64,000 nucleotides of DNA from Actinomycetes bacterium (GCA_023420415.1 JAEZWF010000025.1:1-64000), one strand, 5' to 3'. Positions 16,739 through 26,437 are shown, counted from the first letter of the stretch. The notes: a model not told the origin generated them from the sequence alone. Program-made: numbers and translations.

Positions 16739-17550
16739 TCCGGATCGCGGTCCAGCTCCAGCCCCAGCACGCGGAGTATGCCGCGATCCGCCGCGCCTGC
16801 GCGCAGGCCGAGGAGATCGGTGCGGACATCGTCTTCAACTGGGACCACTTCTTCCCGCTCAACGGCGACCCCGACGGCAAGCACTTCGAGTGCTGGACCA
16901 TGCTCGCCGCGTGGGCCGAGGCGACCGAGCGGGTCGAGATCGGTGCGCTGGTGACCTGCAACAGCTACCGCAACCCCAACCTGCTCGCCGACATGGCCCG
17001 CACCGTCGACCACATCAGCGCCCGGGACGGCAAGCCGGGCCGGATCATCCTCGGCATCGGATCCGGCTGGTTCGAGCGCGACTACGACGCCTACGGCTAC
17101 GAGTTCGGCACCGCGGGTGGCCGCCTCGATGCCCTCGACCGGGACCTCCCGATCATCAAGAAGCGCTGGACCGAGCTCAACCCACCTCCCACCCGCGACA
17201 TCCCGGTCCTCATCGGCGGTGGCGGCGAACGCAAGACCCTGCGCATCGTGGCCGAGCAGGCCGACATCTGGCACGGCTTCGGTGACGCCGAGACGATCGC
17301 CCACAAGCACGAGGTGCTGGACCAGTGGTGCGAACGGATCGGCCGCGACCCCAAGGAGATCGAGCGCTCGGCCGGTGTCTCACCGCGGCCCGGCCGCTTC
17401 CCCGAGGACGTCGAGGACTATGCCGCGGGTGCCGAGGCCCTCTACGAGGTCGGCACGCGTCTCTTCACGATCGGCGTCAGCGGTCCCGACTACGACCTCG
17501 GCCCGCTACGTGACCTGGTCGCATGGCGAGACTCGCGACAGGCATCCTGA
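16735..17550 (+). CDS. LLM-class F420-dependent oxidoreductase
   Basis: This 271-residue luciferase-like TIM-barrel protein starts with the beta strand IRIAVQLQPQ. It has WDHFFPLNGDPDGKHFECW, the LGIGSGWFERDYDAYG cofactor-binding region and a PVLIGGGGERKTLRIVAEQAD loop typical of F420-binding members. It probably transfers hydride between reduced F420 and an unknown substrate. Its 4-base overlap with glgC looks like operon packing; a link to glycogen is not evident, although this gene order recurs in related genomes as far as I recall. Confidence 0.82.
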   Translation: MIRIAVQLQPQHAEYAAIRRACAQAEEIGADIVFNWDHFFPLNGDPDGKHFECWTMLAAWAEATERVEIGALVTCNSYRNPNLLADMARTVDHISARDGKPGRIILGIGSGWFERDYDAYGYEFGTAGGRLDALDRDLPIIKKRWTELNPPPTRDIPVLIGGGGERKTLRIVAEQADIWHGFGDAETIAHKHEVLDQWCERIGRDPKEIERSAGVSPRPGRFPEDVEDYAAGAEALYEVGTRLFTIGVSGPDYDLGPLRDLVAWRDSRQAS

Positions 17551-17572
17551 CCACCGTCGATATCGTGGCGCC

Positions 17573-18820
17573 GTGAGCGAGCCCGGCACCACCGAACGAC
17601 CGGCTGCCGAACGGCATACCCTCCTCGTCACCATCAGCGGCGAGGACCGCCCCGGCGTCACGAGCACCTTCTTCGACGCGATCGCCGATGTGGGCGCCGA
17701 GGTGCTCGACCTCGAGCAGGTCCTCGTCCGCGGCCAGCTGACCCTCGCGATCCTCCTCGACGCGGGCGACGCACACGACCGCCTCAAGGACGTGCTCAGC
17801 GCCGTCGGCCGCGACCTCGAGCTCAAGGTGAAGCTGCGTTCCGGCACCGGGGACACCCGACGCGACAAGCGTGGCCGTGCTGCGGTGGTCGTCCTCGGCA
17901 CGCCGCTGCGGGCCAGTGGCGTCGCAGCCGTCACGGCGCGAATCGCCAGTCATGGAGCCAACATCGACCGCATCCGGCGGCTCGCTCGCTACCCCATCAC
18001 CACCGTCGAGTTCGACGTGTCCGGCGCCGACGTCGAGCGGCTGCGGGCCGAGCTCGCCCTGGAGTCAAGCGTGCACGGCATCGACATCGCCGTCGCCGCC
18101 GGCGGCCTTGCGCGCCGCGGTCGCCGCCTCGTCGTCATGGACGTCGACTCCACCCTCATCCAGGACGAGGTCATCGAGCTGCTGGCCAGGTATGCCGGCC
18201 GGGAGGCCGAGGTGGCGGCCGTCACCGAGGCGGCCATGCGTGGTGAGCTCGACTTCGCCGAGAGCCTCCGGGAGCGCGTGGCCGCCCTCGAGGGGCTGCC
18301 GGTGAGCGTGCTCGACGACGCCCGCCGCGCGGTGCGGTTCACACCGGGTGCCCGCACCCTCGTGCGCACCATGAAACGGCTCGGCTTCACCGTGGCCGTC
18401 GTGTCCGGTGGCTTCATCGAGATCGTCGAGGACCTCGCGGCCGAGCTCGGCATCGACCACGCCCACGCCAACCGGCTCGAGGTCGCGGACGGCAGGCTCA
18501 CCGGCAGGGTCCTCGGTGAGATCGTCGACCGCGCCGGCAAGGCCCGCGCATTGCGGCGGTTCGCCGACGAGGCGGGGCTGCCACTGACTCGCACCGTCGC
18601 GATCGGTGACGGGGCCAACGACCTCGACATGCTGCAGACCGCCGGACTCGGGATCGCCTTCAACGCCAAGCCCGTCGTGCGCGAACAGGCCGACACTGCG
18701 GTGACGGTGCCCTACCTCGACGCGGTCCTCTACCTGCTCGGCATCACCCGCGAGGAGATCGAGGAGGCCGACGCCGCCGACGGCACGCCGACCCCCGCTC
18801 CGCCGCTGCCGACCCCCTGA
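17573..18820 (+). CDS. serB: Phosphoserine phosphatase with tandem ACT domains
   Basis: This 415-residue enzyme hydrolyses L-phosphoserine to serine, the last step of the phosphorylated serine pathway. Two ACT-type regulatory domains fill residues about 10-175 (LLVTISGEDRPGVTSTFF; VVLGTPLRASGVAAVTARI). The HAD domain follows with nucleophile D190 in DVDSTLIQDEV, the motif VVSGGFIEIVE, and GDGANDLDML near the C-terminus. This long architecture matches mycobacterial SerB2. The GTG start lies 6 bases after TATCGT, indicating leaderless translation. Serine biosynthesis also feeds the cysteine route supplied by the sulfate operon. Confidence 0.92.
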   Translation: MSEPGTTERPAAERHTLLVTISGEDRPGVTSTFFDAIADVGAEVLDLEQVLVRGQLTLAILLDAGDAHDRLKDVLSAVGRDLELKVKLRSGTGDTRRDKRGRAAVVVLGTPLRASGVAAVTARIASHGANIDRIRRLARYPITTVEFDVSGADVERLRAELALESSVHGIDIAVAAGGLARRGRRLVVMDVDSTLIQDEVIELLARYAGREAEVAAVTEAAMRGELDFAESLRERVAALEGLPVSVLDDARRAVRFTPGARTLVRTMKRLGFTVAVVSGGFIEIVEDLAAELGIDHAHANRLEVADGRLTGRVLGEIVDRAGKARALRRFADEAGLPLTRTVAIGDGANDLDMLQTAGLGIAFNAKPVVREQADTAVTVPYLDAVLYLLGITREEIEEADAADGTPTPAPPLPTP

Positions 18821-18836
18821 CTCCTAGGCTGAACCA

Positions 18837-19697
18837 ATGGCTGGTGCACGCGCGAAGGGCCGACCGACCCTGCTCATCATCGGTGGCGCCGAGGACCGCG
18901 TCGGCAAGGCGACCGTGTTGCGCCGCTTCGTGCGCCTCGCCGGTGGCCGCAAGGCACGCATCGTCGTCATCCCCACGGCGTCCTCGTTCCCCGACGAGGT
19001 CGCCGCGGCATACACCGACGTCTTCACCCGGCTCGGCGCGCCCGAGCCCACCATCGTCAACCCACGCGACCGCTCGGCCTCCGAGGACCCGGCGCTCGTC
19101 GAGCTGCTCGACGACGCCACCGGCATCTTCATGAGCGGTGGCAGCCAGCTCAAGCTCAGCCAGCGCTTCCCCGGCACACCCCTCGGTGACGCCCTGCACC
19201 GCGCCCACGCCCGCGGCGCCGTCGTCGGCGGCACCTCGGCGGGAGCCTCGATCATGAGCCAGTTCATGATCTCGATGGGCGACGAGGGCATCACGCCACG
19301 GCAGCGGCACAGCCAGCTCAGTGCCGGCCTGGGGCTGCTCGAGGGCGTCATCATCGACCAGCACTTCGCGCAGCGGTCGCGCTACGGCCGCCTGATGTCG
19401 ATGGTCGCGGCCTCCCCCAGCCTCATCGGCATCGGCATCGACGAGGACACCGCGATCGAGGTGCGCGACTCCCGCTTCTTCACCGTCCACGGTGCGGGAG
19501 CGGTGTTCGTCCTCGACTGCCGCGCGGCCACGTCCGACGCTCCCGATGCCCGCAGGGGTGCCCCGCTCATGGTCTCCGGAGCAGTGGTGCACTCCCTGCC
19601 CGCAGGCAGTACGTTCGACCTCGCCGAGGTGAAGCTCGTCGACTTCGTCGAGAAGCACCCGGACACCGCCGTGGCGCTGGCCACGGCGAAGGCCTGA
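18837..19697 (+). CDS. cphB: Cyanophycinase (peptidase S51 family)
   Basis: This 286-residue serine peptidase degrades cyanophycin, the Asp-Arg storage polymer, to beta-Asp-Arg dipeptides. The catalytic Ser lies in GGTSAGAS, with IIGGAEDRVGK at the N-terminus, the IFMSGGSQLKLSQRF motif, and a DQHFAQRSRYGRL segment. There is no signal peptide, so it acts on intracellular granules. A TAGGCT element ends 6 bases before the ATG. Cyanophycin synthetase follows 32 bases downstream on the same strand, so synthesis and breakdown are probably co-transcribed. Confidence 0.92.
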   Translation: MAGARAKGRPTLLIIGGAEDRVGKATVLRRFVRLAGGRKARIVVIPTASSFPDEVAAAYTDVFTRLGAPEPTIVNPRDRSASEDPALVELLDDATGIFMSGGSQLKLSQRFPGTPLGDALHRAHARGAVVGGTSAGASIMSQFMISMGDEGITPRQRHSQLSAGLGLLEGVIIDQHFAQRSRYGRLMSMVAASPSLIGIGIDEDTAIEVRDSRFFTVHGAGAVFVLDCRAATSDAPDARRGAPLMVSGAVVHSLPAGSTFDLAEVKLVDFVEKHPDTAVALATAKA

Positions 19698-19729
19698 CGT
19701 CCCCCGCATCCCCCTCCAGGAGACCCCCC

Positions 19730-22591
19730 GTGGCAGACCGCCCCACCCCGACCGGTCCCGCAGCCCCCGAGCTCACCATCGCCGAGGCACGCGTCTACCG
19801 CGGCGGCAACGTGTGGTCCTACAACCCGGCGATCCACCTCGTCGTCGACCTCGGCGTGCTGGAGGGCTACCCCACGGACACCCTCCCGGGCTTCACCGAC
19901 CGCCTGGTCGAGCTGTTGCCGGGTCTGGAGAACCACACCTGCTCGCGCGGGGTGAAGGGCGGCTTCCTCGAGCGCATGCGCGAGGGCACCTGGCTCGGCC
20001 ACGTCGCCGAGCACGTCGCGCTGCAGCTGCAGCAGGAGGCCGGGCACGACCTGCGTCGTGGCAAGACCCGTGAGGTCAAGGGCCAGCCGGGCCGCTACAA
20101 CGTCATCTACGACTACAACGACGAGACCGTCGGGCTCGCGGCCGGGCAGCTCGCGGTCCGCCTGGTCAACCACCTGGTGCAGGCCGAGGAGGGCTTCGAC
20201 TTCCCCGAGGAGCTCGACCTGTTCCTGCGTCGGGCCCAGCGGACCGCGTTCGGTCCGTCCACCGGCGCCATCCTCGAGGAGGCCATCTCCCGCGACATCC
20301 CCTACATCCGGCTCAACAGCGCATCCCTGGTGCAGCTCGGCCAGGGCGTCCACGCCCAGCGCATCCGCGCGACCATGACGTCCAAGACCGGCGCCCTGGC
20401 CGTCGACATCGCGTCGGACAAGGACATGACCACCCGGCTCCTCGGGTCGGCCGGACTGCCCGTGCCCAAGCAGGAGACGGTGCGCACGGCAGACGCCGCG
20501 GTGACCGCCGCCCGCCAGATCGGCTACCCCGTCGTGGTGAAGCCGCTCGACGGCAACCACGGTCGTGGCGTGTGCCTGGACCTGCAGGACGAGGACGAGG
20601 TGCGTCAGGCGTTCGACATCGCCGAGGCAGAGTCACGTCGCGGATACGTCATCGTCGAGTCGTTCATCACCGGTCGCGACTACCGCTGCCTCATCGTGGG
20701 CGGGCGCATGCAGGCGATCGCCGAGCGCGTGCCGGCCCACGTGACCGGCGACGGTGAGCACACCGTCGCCGAGCTCGTCGAGCTCACCAACGCCGACCCG
20801 CGTCGCGGTGTCGGGCACGAGAAGGTCCTCACCCGGATCAAGGTGGACGACGCCGCGATCGAGCTGGTGCGCGAACAGGGCTACGCCATGGACGACGTCC
20901 CGCCCGAGGGCCAGATGGTCAAGCTGGCACTGACCGGCAACATGTCCACGGGTGGCATCTCCGTCGACCGGACGTTCGAGGCACACCCGGACAACGTCGA
21001 GATCGCCGAGGAGGCAGCCCGCATGATCGGGCTCGACGTCGCCGGCATCGACTTCATCTGCCCCGACATCGCCTCACCCGTGCGCGAGACCGGCGGCGCC
21101 ATCTGCGAGGTCAACGCCGCACCCGGGTTCCGCATGCACACCCACCCGACCATCGGTGAGCCGCAGTACATCGCCAAGCCGGTCGTCGACCTGCTCTTCC
21201 CCCCCGGCTCCCCCTCGCGGGTGCCGATCGTCGCGGTCACCGGCACCAACGGCAAGACCACCACGTCGCGCATGATCGCCCACATCTTCAAGGGAATCGG
21301 GCGCAAGGTCGGCATGACCTCGACCGACGGCATCGTCATCGACGAGCGCCTGGTCTACAAGGCGGACGCATCCGGTCCCCGGTCGGCACGCATGGTCCTG
21401 CAGAACCCGCGCGTCGACTTCGCCGTCATGGAGGTCGCGCGCGGCGGCATCCTGCGCGAGGGGCTCGGCTACGACCGCAACGACGTCGCGGTCGTCACCA
21501 ACGTCGCCCCCGACCACCTCGGGATGAAGGGCATCGACACGCTCGAACAGCTCGCCGACGTCAAGGCCGTCGTCGTGGAAGCGGTGCCCCGCAACGGTTT
21601 TGCCGTGTTGAACGCCGACGACGACCTGGTCCGCAAGATGCGGCGGCGGTGCTCGGGCAGCATCGTGTGGTTCTCGCTGCAGCCTCCGGGCAGCAGGGTC
21701 CGCGAGTTCATCGACGACCACTGCCGGCGCGGCGGTCGTGCCGTCGTCCTCGAACCGACCGACCGCGGCGACATGATCGTCATCAAGCACGGCCGCCGCT
21801 CGATGCAGCTCGCGTGGACGCACCTGCTCCCGTCGACCTTCGGCGGCACGGCCAAGTTCAACGTGGCCAACGCGATGGCCGCGGCGGGGGCGGCCTTCGC
21901 CGCCGACGCCGGGCTCCACGAGATCCGACAGGGTCTGCGCACCTTCACGACGAACTACTACCTCTCCCCAGGCCGCATGAACCTCGTCAACGTGCGCGGC
22001 ATCGACGTCTTCGTCGACTACTGCCACAACGCGCCGGCCATGCGTGTGCTCGGCGAGTTCGTCGACGGGTACTCCGACCAGAAGGCCTCCCAGACCGACC
22101 TCGCCAAGATCTCCCGGATCGGCATGGTGTCGACCGCGGGCGACCGACGCGACGACGACATGCGTGAGCTGGGCGCCGTGGCGGCGCACCACTTCGACGT
22201 CATGGTGATCCGTGAGGACGCCCGGCTCCGGGGTCGCAAGCCGGGTGTCACCGCCGAGCTCATCGCCGAAGGCGCCCGCGCGGAGATGGCCAAGGGCGAC
22301 GTCCGCTGCCGTCAGGTCGAGATCGTCCTGCAGGAGGTCGACGCGGTGCGGCACTGCATCGCCCGGGCCAACCCCGGTGACGTCGTCGTGCTCTGCGTCG
22401 ACCAGCACGCGGAGGTGCTGCACGAGCTGGAGACGATGACCAAGTCGGCGCAGGCCGGCGCGCGCAGCTCCGACGGCGTCAGCGACCCCGACCTCGACCC
22501 CGCGGAGATGCAGACCGAGGCGCAGACGTCTGGCGACGAGGCCGCGGTGGAGAGCCAGGAGGCCGCGGACACGGTGCCGGCGACCATGTGA
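19730..22591 (+). CDS. cphA: Cyanophycin synthetase
   Basis: This 953-residue enzyme polymerises Asp and Arg with ATP. In order it has an N domain (residues about 10-165, IAEARVYRGGNVWSYNPAI), an ATP-grasp domain (about 220-480, VVVKPLDGNHGRGV) that adds Asp, and a Mur-ligase-like domain (from about 495) with the P-loop GTNGKTTT at 505-512 that adds Arg. The acidic C-terminal tail (about 905-953) is likely disordered and is longer than usual. An AGGAG site lies 8 bases before the GTG. It ends 9 bases before the convergent stop of a second Mur-ligase-like gene. Confidence 0.95.
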   Translation: MADRPTPTGPAAPELTIAEARVYRGGNVWSYNPAIHLVVDLGVLEGYPTDTLPGFTDRLVELLPGLENHTCSRGVKGGFLERMREGTWLGHVAEHVALQLQQEAGHDLRRGKTREVKGQPGRYNVIYDYNDETVGLAAGQLAVRLVNHLVQAEEGFDFPEELDLFLRRAQRTAFGPSTGAILEEAISRDIPYIRLNSASLVQLGQGVHAQRIRATMTSKTGALAVDIASDKDMTTRLLGSAGLPVPKQETVRTADAAVTAARQIGYPVVVKPLDGNHGRGVCLDLQDEDEVRQAFDIAEAESRRGYVIVESFITGRDYRCLIVGGRMQAIAERVPAHVTGDGEHTVAELVELTNADPRRGVGHEKVLTRIKVDDAAIELVREQGYAMDDVPPEGQMVKLALTGNMSTGGISVDRTFEAHPDNVEIAEEAARMIGLDVAGIDFICPDIASPVRETGGAICEVNAAPGFRMHTHPTIGEPQYIAKPVVDLLFPPGSPSRVPIVAVTGTNGKTTTSRMIAHIFKGIGRKVGMTSTDGIVIDERLVYKADASGPRSARMVLQNPRVDFAVMEVARGGILREGLGYDRNDVAVVTNVAPDHLGMKGIDTLEQLADVKAVVVEAVPRNGFAVLNADDDLVRKMRRRCSGSIVWFSLQPPGSRVREFIDDHCRRGGRAVVLEPTDRGDMIVIKHGRRSMQLAWTHLLPSTFGGTAKFNVANAMAAAGAAFAADAGLHEIRQGLRTFTTNYYLSPGRMNLVNVRGIDVFVDYCHNAPAMRVLGEFVDGYSDQKASQTDLAKISRIGMVSTAGDRRDDDMRELGAVAAHHFDVMVIREDARLRGRKPGVTAELIAEGARAEMAKGDVRCRQVEIVLQEVDAVRHCIARANPGDVVVLCVDQHAEVLHELETMTKSAQAGARSSDGVSDPDLDPAEMQTEAQTSGDEAAVESQEAADTVPATM

Positions 22592-22600
22592 GGTGAGGCG

Positions 22601-24787
22601 TCAGCGCTCCCGCAGCTGCGCGGCATACCTCGTCAGCGCGCCTCGGTAGCTCTGCGTGTCCTCGTCGCCTGCGTGCTGCAGCAGGAGGTCGACGAGGTCG
22701 GCCACAGCGCTGTCGGAGCGCCCGGTGTCGGCCGCTGCCAGCGCTCGAAAGGCTTGCACTGCAACGCTTCCCGGCCGTTCGTCGGCCAGCTCACCCAGGA
22801 GCTCGTATGCCGTGTCGGCCTGCCCCGTGACGCGCAGGCTCGAGGCCAGCTGGATGCGGGCGCGGTGCCGGTGCGGCTCTCGCAGACCGGCCGCGAGGGC
22901 CTCGCGGTAGGCGTCGATGGCCTCCGACTCGCAGCCTGCGGCGTCGAGGGCGGAGGCGTACTCGTAGGTCAGCCGGGGGTCCCCGGGTCGCTCGCGGCGC
23001 AGGCGGTCCATGACCTCCATCCGGCTCTGGTCGTCCTGCGCAGCCCACTGCTCGGCGATCTGCTGCTCCAGCTCGTGTTCACCGCGGGCGGCGACCACCT
23101 TGCGCCGGATGTCCTGCGGCCCGTCGGCGGTGGCTCCCTGCCCGGCCAGCCACGCGGCGACCTGGGCGCGCTCGGAGTGGCACATGAGCGCGACGACGTC
23201 CCCGTCGCTCGCCCCCGGCACCAAAGCCTTGAGCCCGTCGAGCTCGGTCTCGTAGGAGTCGATCTCGGCGACACCGGCCCGGGAGAGACCCGCGCGCAGG
23301 TGGCTCTCGAGCTCCTCCATGGTGCGCCCGCGCAGGTAGTGCTCCTTGTGCGCCGCGACGACGCGGTCGGCGCGCAGCCCTGCGATCTCACCCATCGACT
23401 CGAGCAGCTCGTCGGTGCGGTCGCCGGCCAGGCCGAGCCCGAGGTGCACCTGCGCCCCCGGCTCCTTGAGCCCGTGGGCGACGTCCATGAGCGCCTCGAG
23501 ACCGGCCTCGTTGTGGGCCAGGTCGACGATGACGGTGACGGCGCCACCGTCCGCGCGCGGCAGCGTGTACGTGTTCATCCGGCCCGGGTTGAGCCGGTCG
23601 TCGGGCACGAACGTGCGCAACCCCTCGACGACCGCTTCGCGCGGCAGCCCCAGCCCGAGGGCCGCAGCCGCTCCGGCCAGGACGTTGGCGATGTTGTGCA
23701 CGGACAGCCCCGACAGGGTGGCCGGCACGTCGAGGATGCTCACGAGCCGGTCGGGGTCTGCGCCGGGCCGCAGCACCGTCACGTCGCCGTCGAGGACCGT
23801 GATGGCGCGGCCCCCGACGTCGAGGGACTGGCGGATCGCCGGCGCGTCCGGGTCGAGGGCGAAGACCCAAGGCTTGGCCCTGATGGCCGTGCGCATCGCC
23901 CAGACGCGCGGGTCCTCGCCGTTCAGGACGACCCAGCCGGTGGGCTTGGTGACCTTGGTGATGATCGCCTTGACCTCGGCGAGCTGGTCGACGGTGTCGA
24001 TGCCCTGCATGCCCAGGTGGTCGGCCGAGACGTTGGTGACGACGCTGACGTCGTTGCGGCTGACGCCCATGCCGCGCAGCAGCATCCCGCCGCGCGCGGT
24101 CTCGAGGATGCCCAGCTCGATGCCCGGCGCGGAGAGCACGCCTCGTGCGCCGGCCGGTCCCGAGTAGTCACCGTCCTCGACGAGCTCGCCCTGCACCACG
24201 ATGCCGTCGGTCGAGGACCACCCGGTGCGCAGCCCGGCGGTGATGCCGATGTGGCCCAGCAGACGGGTCGTGGTGGTCTTGCCGTTCGTGCCAGTGACCG
24301 AGGCGACGGGCACGTGGGGCTTGAGCACGCTCGCCCGCTCTCCCGGCTCGGTGCGGCTGACCTCGCGCCCCTGCTCCTCGACCACGTCGGCGCCGTCGAG
24401 CCACGCCTGCAGCACCGGTCCGAGGGCGTGGCCGAGGGCCCGCCCACGCGTGCGGCGACGCCAGACGAAGGCAGCGACGACCTGCTCGGGGCTGGAGCCC
24501 GGCCGCACGCGCACCCCCAACCGAGTCGTGCCGCTTGCCGCCGCAGTCGCCCGCACGGCGCGCTCGACCAGGCGCATGGTGAAGCGCTGGCGCGCCTGGG
24601 TGCCCGGGGCACCCGGGCGAGCACCCGGCATACCGAGCCGTCGCGTCAATGACAGGAGGTCGGCCTCGTCGGCACCCAGGTAACCGGGCAGCTCGAGGGT
24701 GACCTTGATGGCGGGCTTGGTGAAGTACAGGTTGGGTCCGTCGAGGACCCGTACCTCCGTCACGGTCACGGCGGAGTCGGACGTCAT
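22601..24787 (-). CDS. CphA-like Mur ligase lacking ATP-grasp, fused to a TPR domain
   Basis: This 728-residue protein starts with a stretch resembling the CphA N domain (VTEVRVLDGPNLYFTKPAI). It then has a Mur-ligase domain whose P-loop GTNGKTTTT begins at residue 166, with the NVSADHLGMQGID metal-site region and DDRLNPGRMN. The ATP-grasp domain between these two in CphA is absent. After about residue 580 comes a helical TPR-like domain (MEVMDRLRRERPGDP, then Ala-rich helices) resembling the Pfam TPR_5 family, which I know as free-standing proteins. A role in cyanophycin or another amide-linked polymer is inferred from homology and from convergence with cphA. It starts 18 bases after the fabI stop and may share its transcript. 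Confidence 0.82.
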   Translation of the reverse strand: MTSDSAVTVTEVRVLDGPNLYFTKPAIKVTLELPGYLGADEADLLSLTRRLGMPGARPGAPGTQARQRFTMRLVERAVRATAAASGTTRLGVRVRPGSSPEQVVAAFVWRRRTRGRALGHALGPVLQAWLDGADVVEEQGREVSRTEPGERASVLKPHVPVASVTGTNGKTTTTRLLGHIGITAGLRTGWSSTDGIVVQGELVEDGDYSGPAGARGVLSAPGIELGILETARGGMLLRGMGVSRNDVSVVTNVSADHLGMQGIDTVDQLAEVKAIITKVTKPTGWVVLNGEDPRVWAMRTAIRAKPWVFALDPDAPAIRQSLDVGGRAITVLDGDVTVLRPGADPDRLVSILDVPATLSGLSVHNIANVLAGAAAALGLGLPREAVVEGLRTFVPDDRLNPGRMNTYTLPRADGGAVTVIVDLAHNEAGLEALMDVAHGLKEPGAQVHLGLGLAGDRTDELLESMGEIAGLRADRVVAAHKEHYLRGRTMEELESHLRAGLSRAGVAEIDSYETELDGLKALVPGASDGDVVALMCHSERAQVAAWLAGQGATADGPQDIRRKVVAARGEHELEQQIAEQWAAQDDQSRMEVMDRLRRERPGDPRLTYEYASALDAAGCESEAIDAYREALAAGLREPHRHRARIQLASSLRVTGQADTAYELLGELADERPGSVAVQAFRALAAADTGRSDSAVADLVDLLLQHAGDEDTQSYRGALTRYAAQLRER

Positions 24788-24805
24788 GGGCCGAAACGCT
24801 ACTGG

Positions 24806-25564
24806 CTACTGCCCCATCGCGTGGAAGCCGCCGTCGACGTGGACGATCTCGCCCGTCGTCGCCGGGAACCAGTCGGACAGCAGCGCCGCGCAGGCCTTGG
24901 CGGCAGGCACCGCGTCGTTGACGTCCCAGCCGAGCGGGGCCCTGGTGTCCCACGAGTTCTCGAACGCCTCGAAACCGGGGATGGACTTCGCGGCGGTCGT
25001 GCGGATCGGGCCGGCCGACACCAGGTTGCAGCGAATTCCCTTGGGGCCCAAGTCCCGTGCGAGGTAGCGGTTGGTTGCCTCGAAGGCGGCCTTGGCCACA
25101 CCCATCCAGTCGTAGACAGGCCACGCGAACTGTGCGTCGAAGGTGAGGCCGACGATGCTGCCGCCCTCGCCCATGAGCGGCAGGGCTGCCGCACCGAGCG
25201 ACTTGAGCGAGTATGCCGACGCGTGCATCGCGGTCGAGACGTCCTCGAAGGTGCCCTCCATGAAGTTGAAGGCGCCCTGCGGCGCGAACCCGATGGAGTG
25301 CAGGACGCCGTCGAGCCGGTCCACGTGCTCACCGAGGCGCTCGGCGAGGGTGTCGAGGTGCTCCTGGTCGGTGACGTCGAGCTCGATCACCGGCGGCGTC
25401 GTCGGCAGCCGCTTGGCGATGGTCTGGGTGATCTTGAAGGTGCGGCCGAACGACGTCAGCACGACCTCGGCGCCCTGTTCCTGCGCGATCTTGGCGACGT
25501 GGAAGGCGATCGAGGAGTCCATGAGGACGCCGGTCACCAGGAGCTTCTTGCCCTCGAGCAGCAT
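24806..25564 (-). CDS. fabI: NADH-dependent enoyl-ACP reductase (InhA type)
   Basis: This 252-residue short-chain reductase performs the last step of each fatty-acid elongation cycle. The InhA-type N-terminus (KKLLVTGVLMDSSIAFHVA) and the YxxxxxxK catalytic pair (Y151, K158 in YDWMGVAKAAFE) are present. The SAGPIRTTAAKSIPGF substrate loop matches InhA more than E. coli FabI. It is the target family of isoniazid and triclosan. It lies 42 bases after fabG on the same strand, as in the mycobacterial fabG1-inhA operon. Confidence 0.93.
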   Translation of the reverse strand: MLLEGKKLLVTGVLMDSSIAFHVAKIAQEQGAEVVLTSFGRTFKITQTIAKRLPTTPPVIELDVTDQEHLDTLAERLGEHVDRLDGVLHSIGFAPQGAFNFMEGTFEDVSTAMHASAYSLKSLGAAALPLMGEGGSIVGLTFDAQFAWPVYDWMGVAKAAFEATNRYLARDLGPKGIRCNLVSAGPIRTTAAKSIPGFEAFENSWDTRAPLGWDVNDAVPAAKACAALLSDWFPATTGEIVHVDGGFHAMGQ

Positions 25565-25606
25565 GTGATGCCTTTCGTGTGGTCGGTGCGGGTCGTCGTG
25601 GTGTGG

Positions 25607-26317
25607 TCAGTGGCCCATGCCGAGGCCGCCGTCGACCGGGATGACGGCGCCGGTGATGTATGCCGCGTCGTCACCGGCGAGGAACCGCACCGTCGCGGCG
25701 ACCTCCTCGGTCTGGCCGAAGCGACCTGCCGGGATGGTCGCGAGGTAGGCCTGCTTGCGGTCGTCGGGCAGCTCGGCCGTCATGTCGGTCTCGATGAAGC
25801 CGGGGGCGACGACGTTGGCGGTGATGCCGCGGCCGCCGAGCTCCCGGCTGATCGACCGGGCGAGACCGACGAGGCCGGACTTGCTGGAGGCGTAGTTGGT
25901 CTGGCCCGGCGAACCGTAGAGACCGACGACGCTGGAGATGAAGATGATCCGGCCGTGCCGGGCGCGGATCATGCCCTTGACGGCGCGCCGCGCACAGCGG
26001 AAGGCGCCGGCGAGGTTGGTGTCGATGACGCTGTCGAACTCCTCGTCGCTCATCCGCATGAGGAGGGTGTCCCTGGTGATGCCGGCGTTGGCCACGAGCA
26101 CCTCGACCGGTCCGCCGAGGATCTCCTCGGCCGCGGTGAACGCCTGGTCGACACTGGCGGTGTCGGTGAGCTCGCACTGGACGGCCCGCAGTCCCTCGGG
26201 GGCCTCACCGGAGCGGTTGGTCACGACCACGTCGTGGCCCGCTTCGACGAGGGCGCGGGCGATGCTCAGCCCGATCCCGCGGTTGCCCCCGGTGACGAGG
26301 ATCTTGCGGCCTGCCAT
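25607..26317 (-). CDS. fabG: 3-oxoacyl-ACP reductase
   Basis: This 236-residue short-chain dehydrogenase has the TGGNRGIGLSIA cofactor loop, the NAGITRDTLLMRM motif, and the Ser-Tyr-Lys triad (SSVVGLYGSPGQTNYASSK). It reduces beta-ketoacyl-ACP with NADPH. The VAPGFIETDMTAELP segment is typical of FabG. It is first in the operon with fabI. A TAGGGT element on the minus strand (about 26386-26391) would give a leader of about 60 bases, one of the few leadered genes here. Confidence 0.92.
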   Translation of the reverse strand: MAGRKILVTGGNRGIGLSIARALVEAGHDVVVTNRSGEAPEGLRAVQCELTDTASVDQAFTAAEEILGGPVEVLVANAGITRDTLLMRMSDEEFDSVIDTNLAGAFRCARRAVKGMIRARHGRIIFISSVVGLYGSPGQTNYASSKSGLVGLARSISRELGGRGITANVVAPGFIETDMTAELPDDRKQAYLATIPAGRFGQTEEVAATVRFLAGDDAAYITGAVIPVDGGLGMGH

Positions 26318-26437
26318 CGATGTCCCACCGTGCCTTCCGTGCTCCCGAGCTGCTCCAGAGCTGCTCCCGTGCGGTCAGTGGGACCCTACCGACTACCTGT
26401 GGGTACGCCGCATCGGTGACCGGCTTATGGTTGGTGG

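Noticed and set aside
19382..20560. A 392-codon frame antisense to cyanophycinase and cphA
   Set aside because: No motifs; composition fits a shadow of the sense genes.
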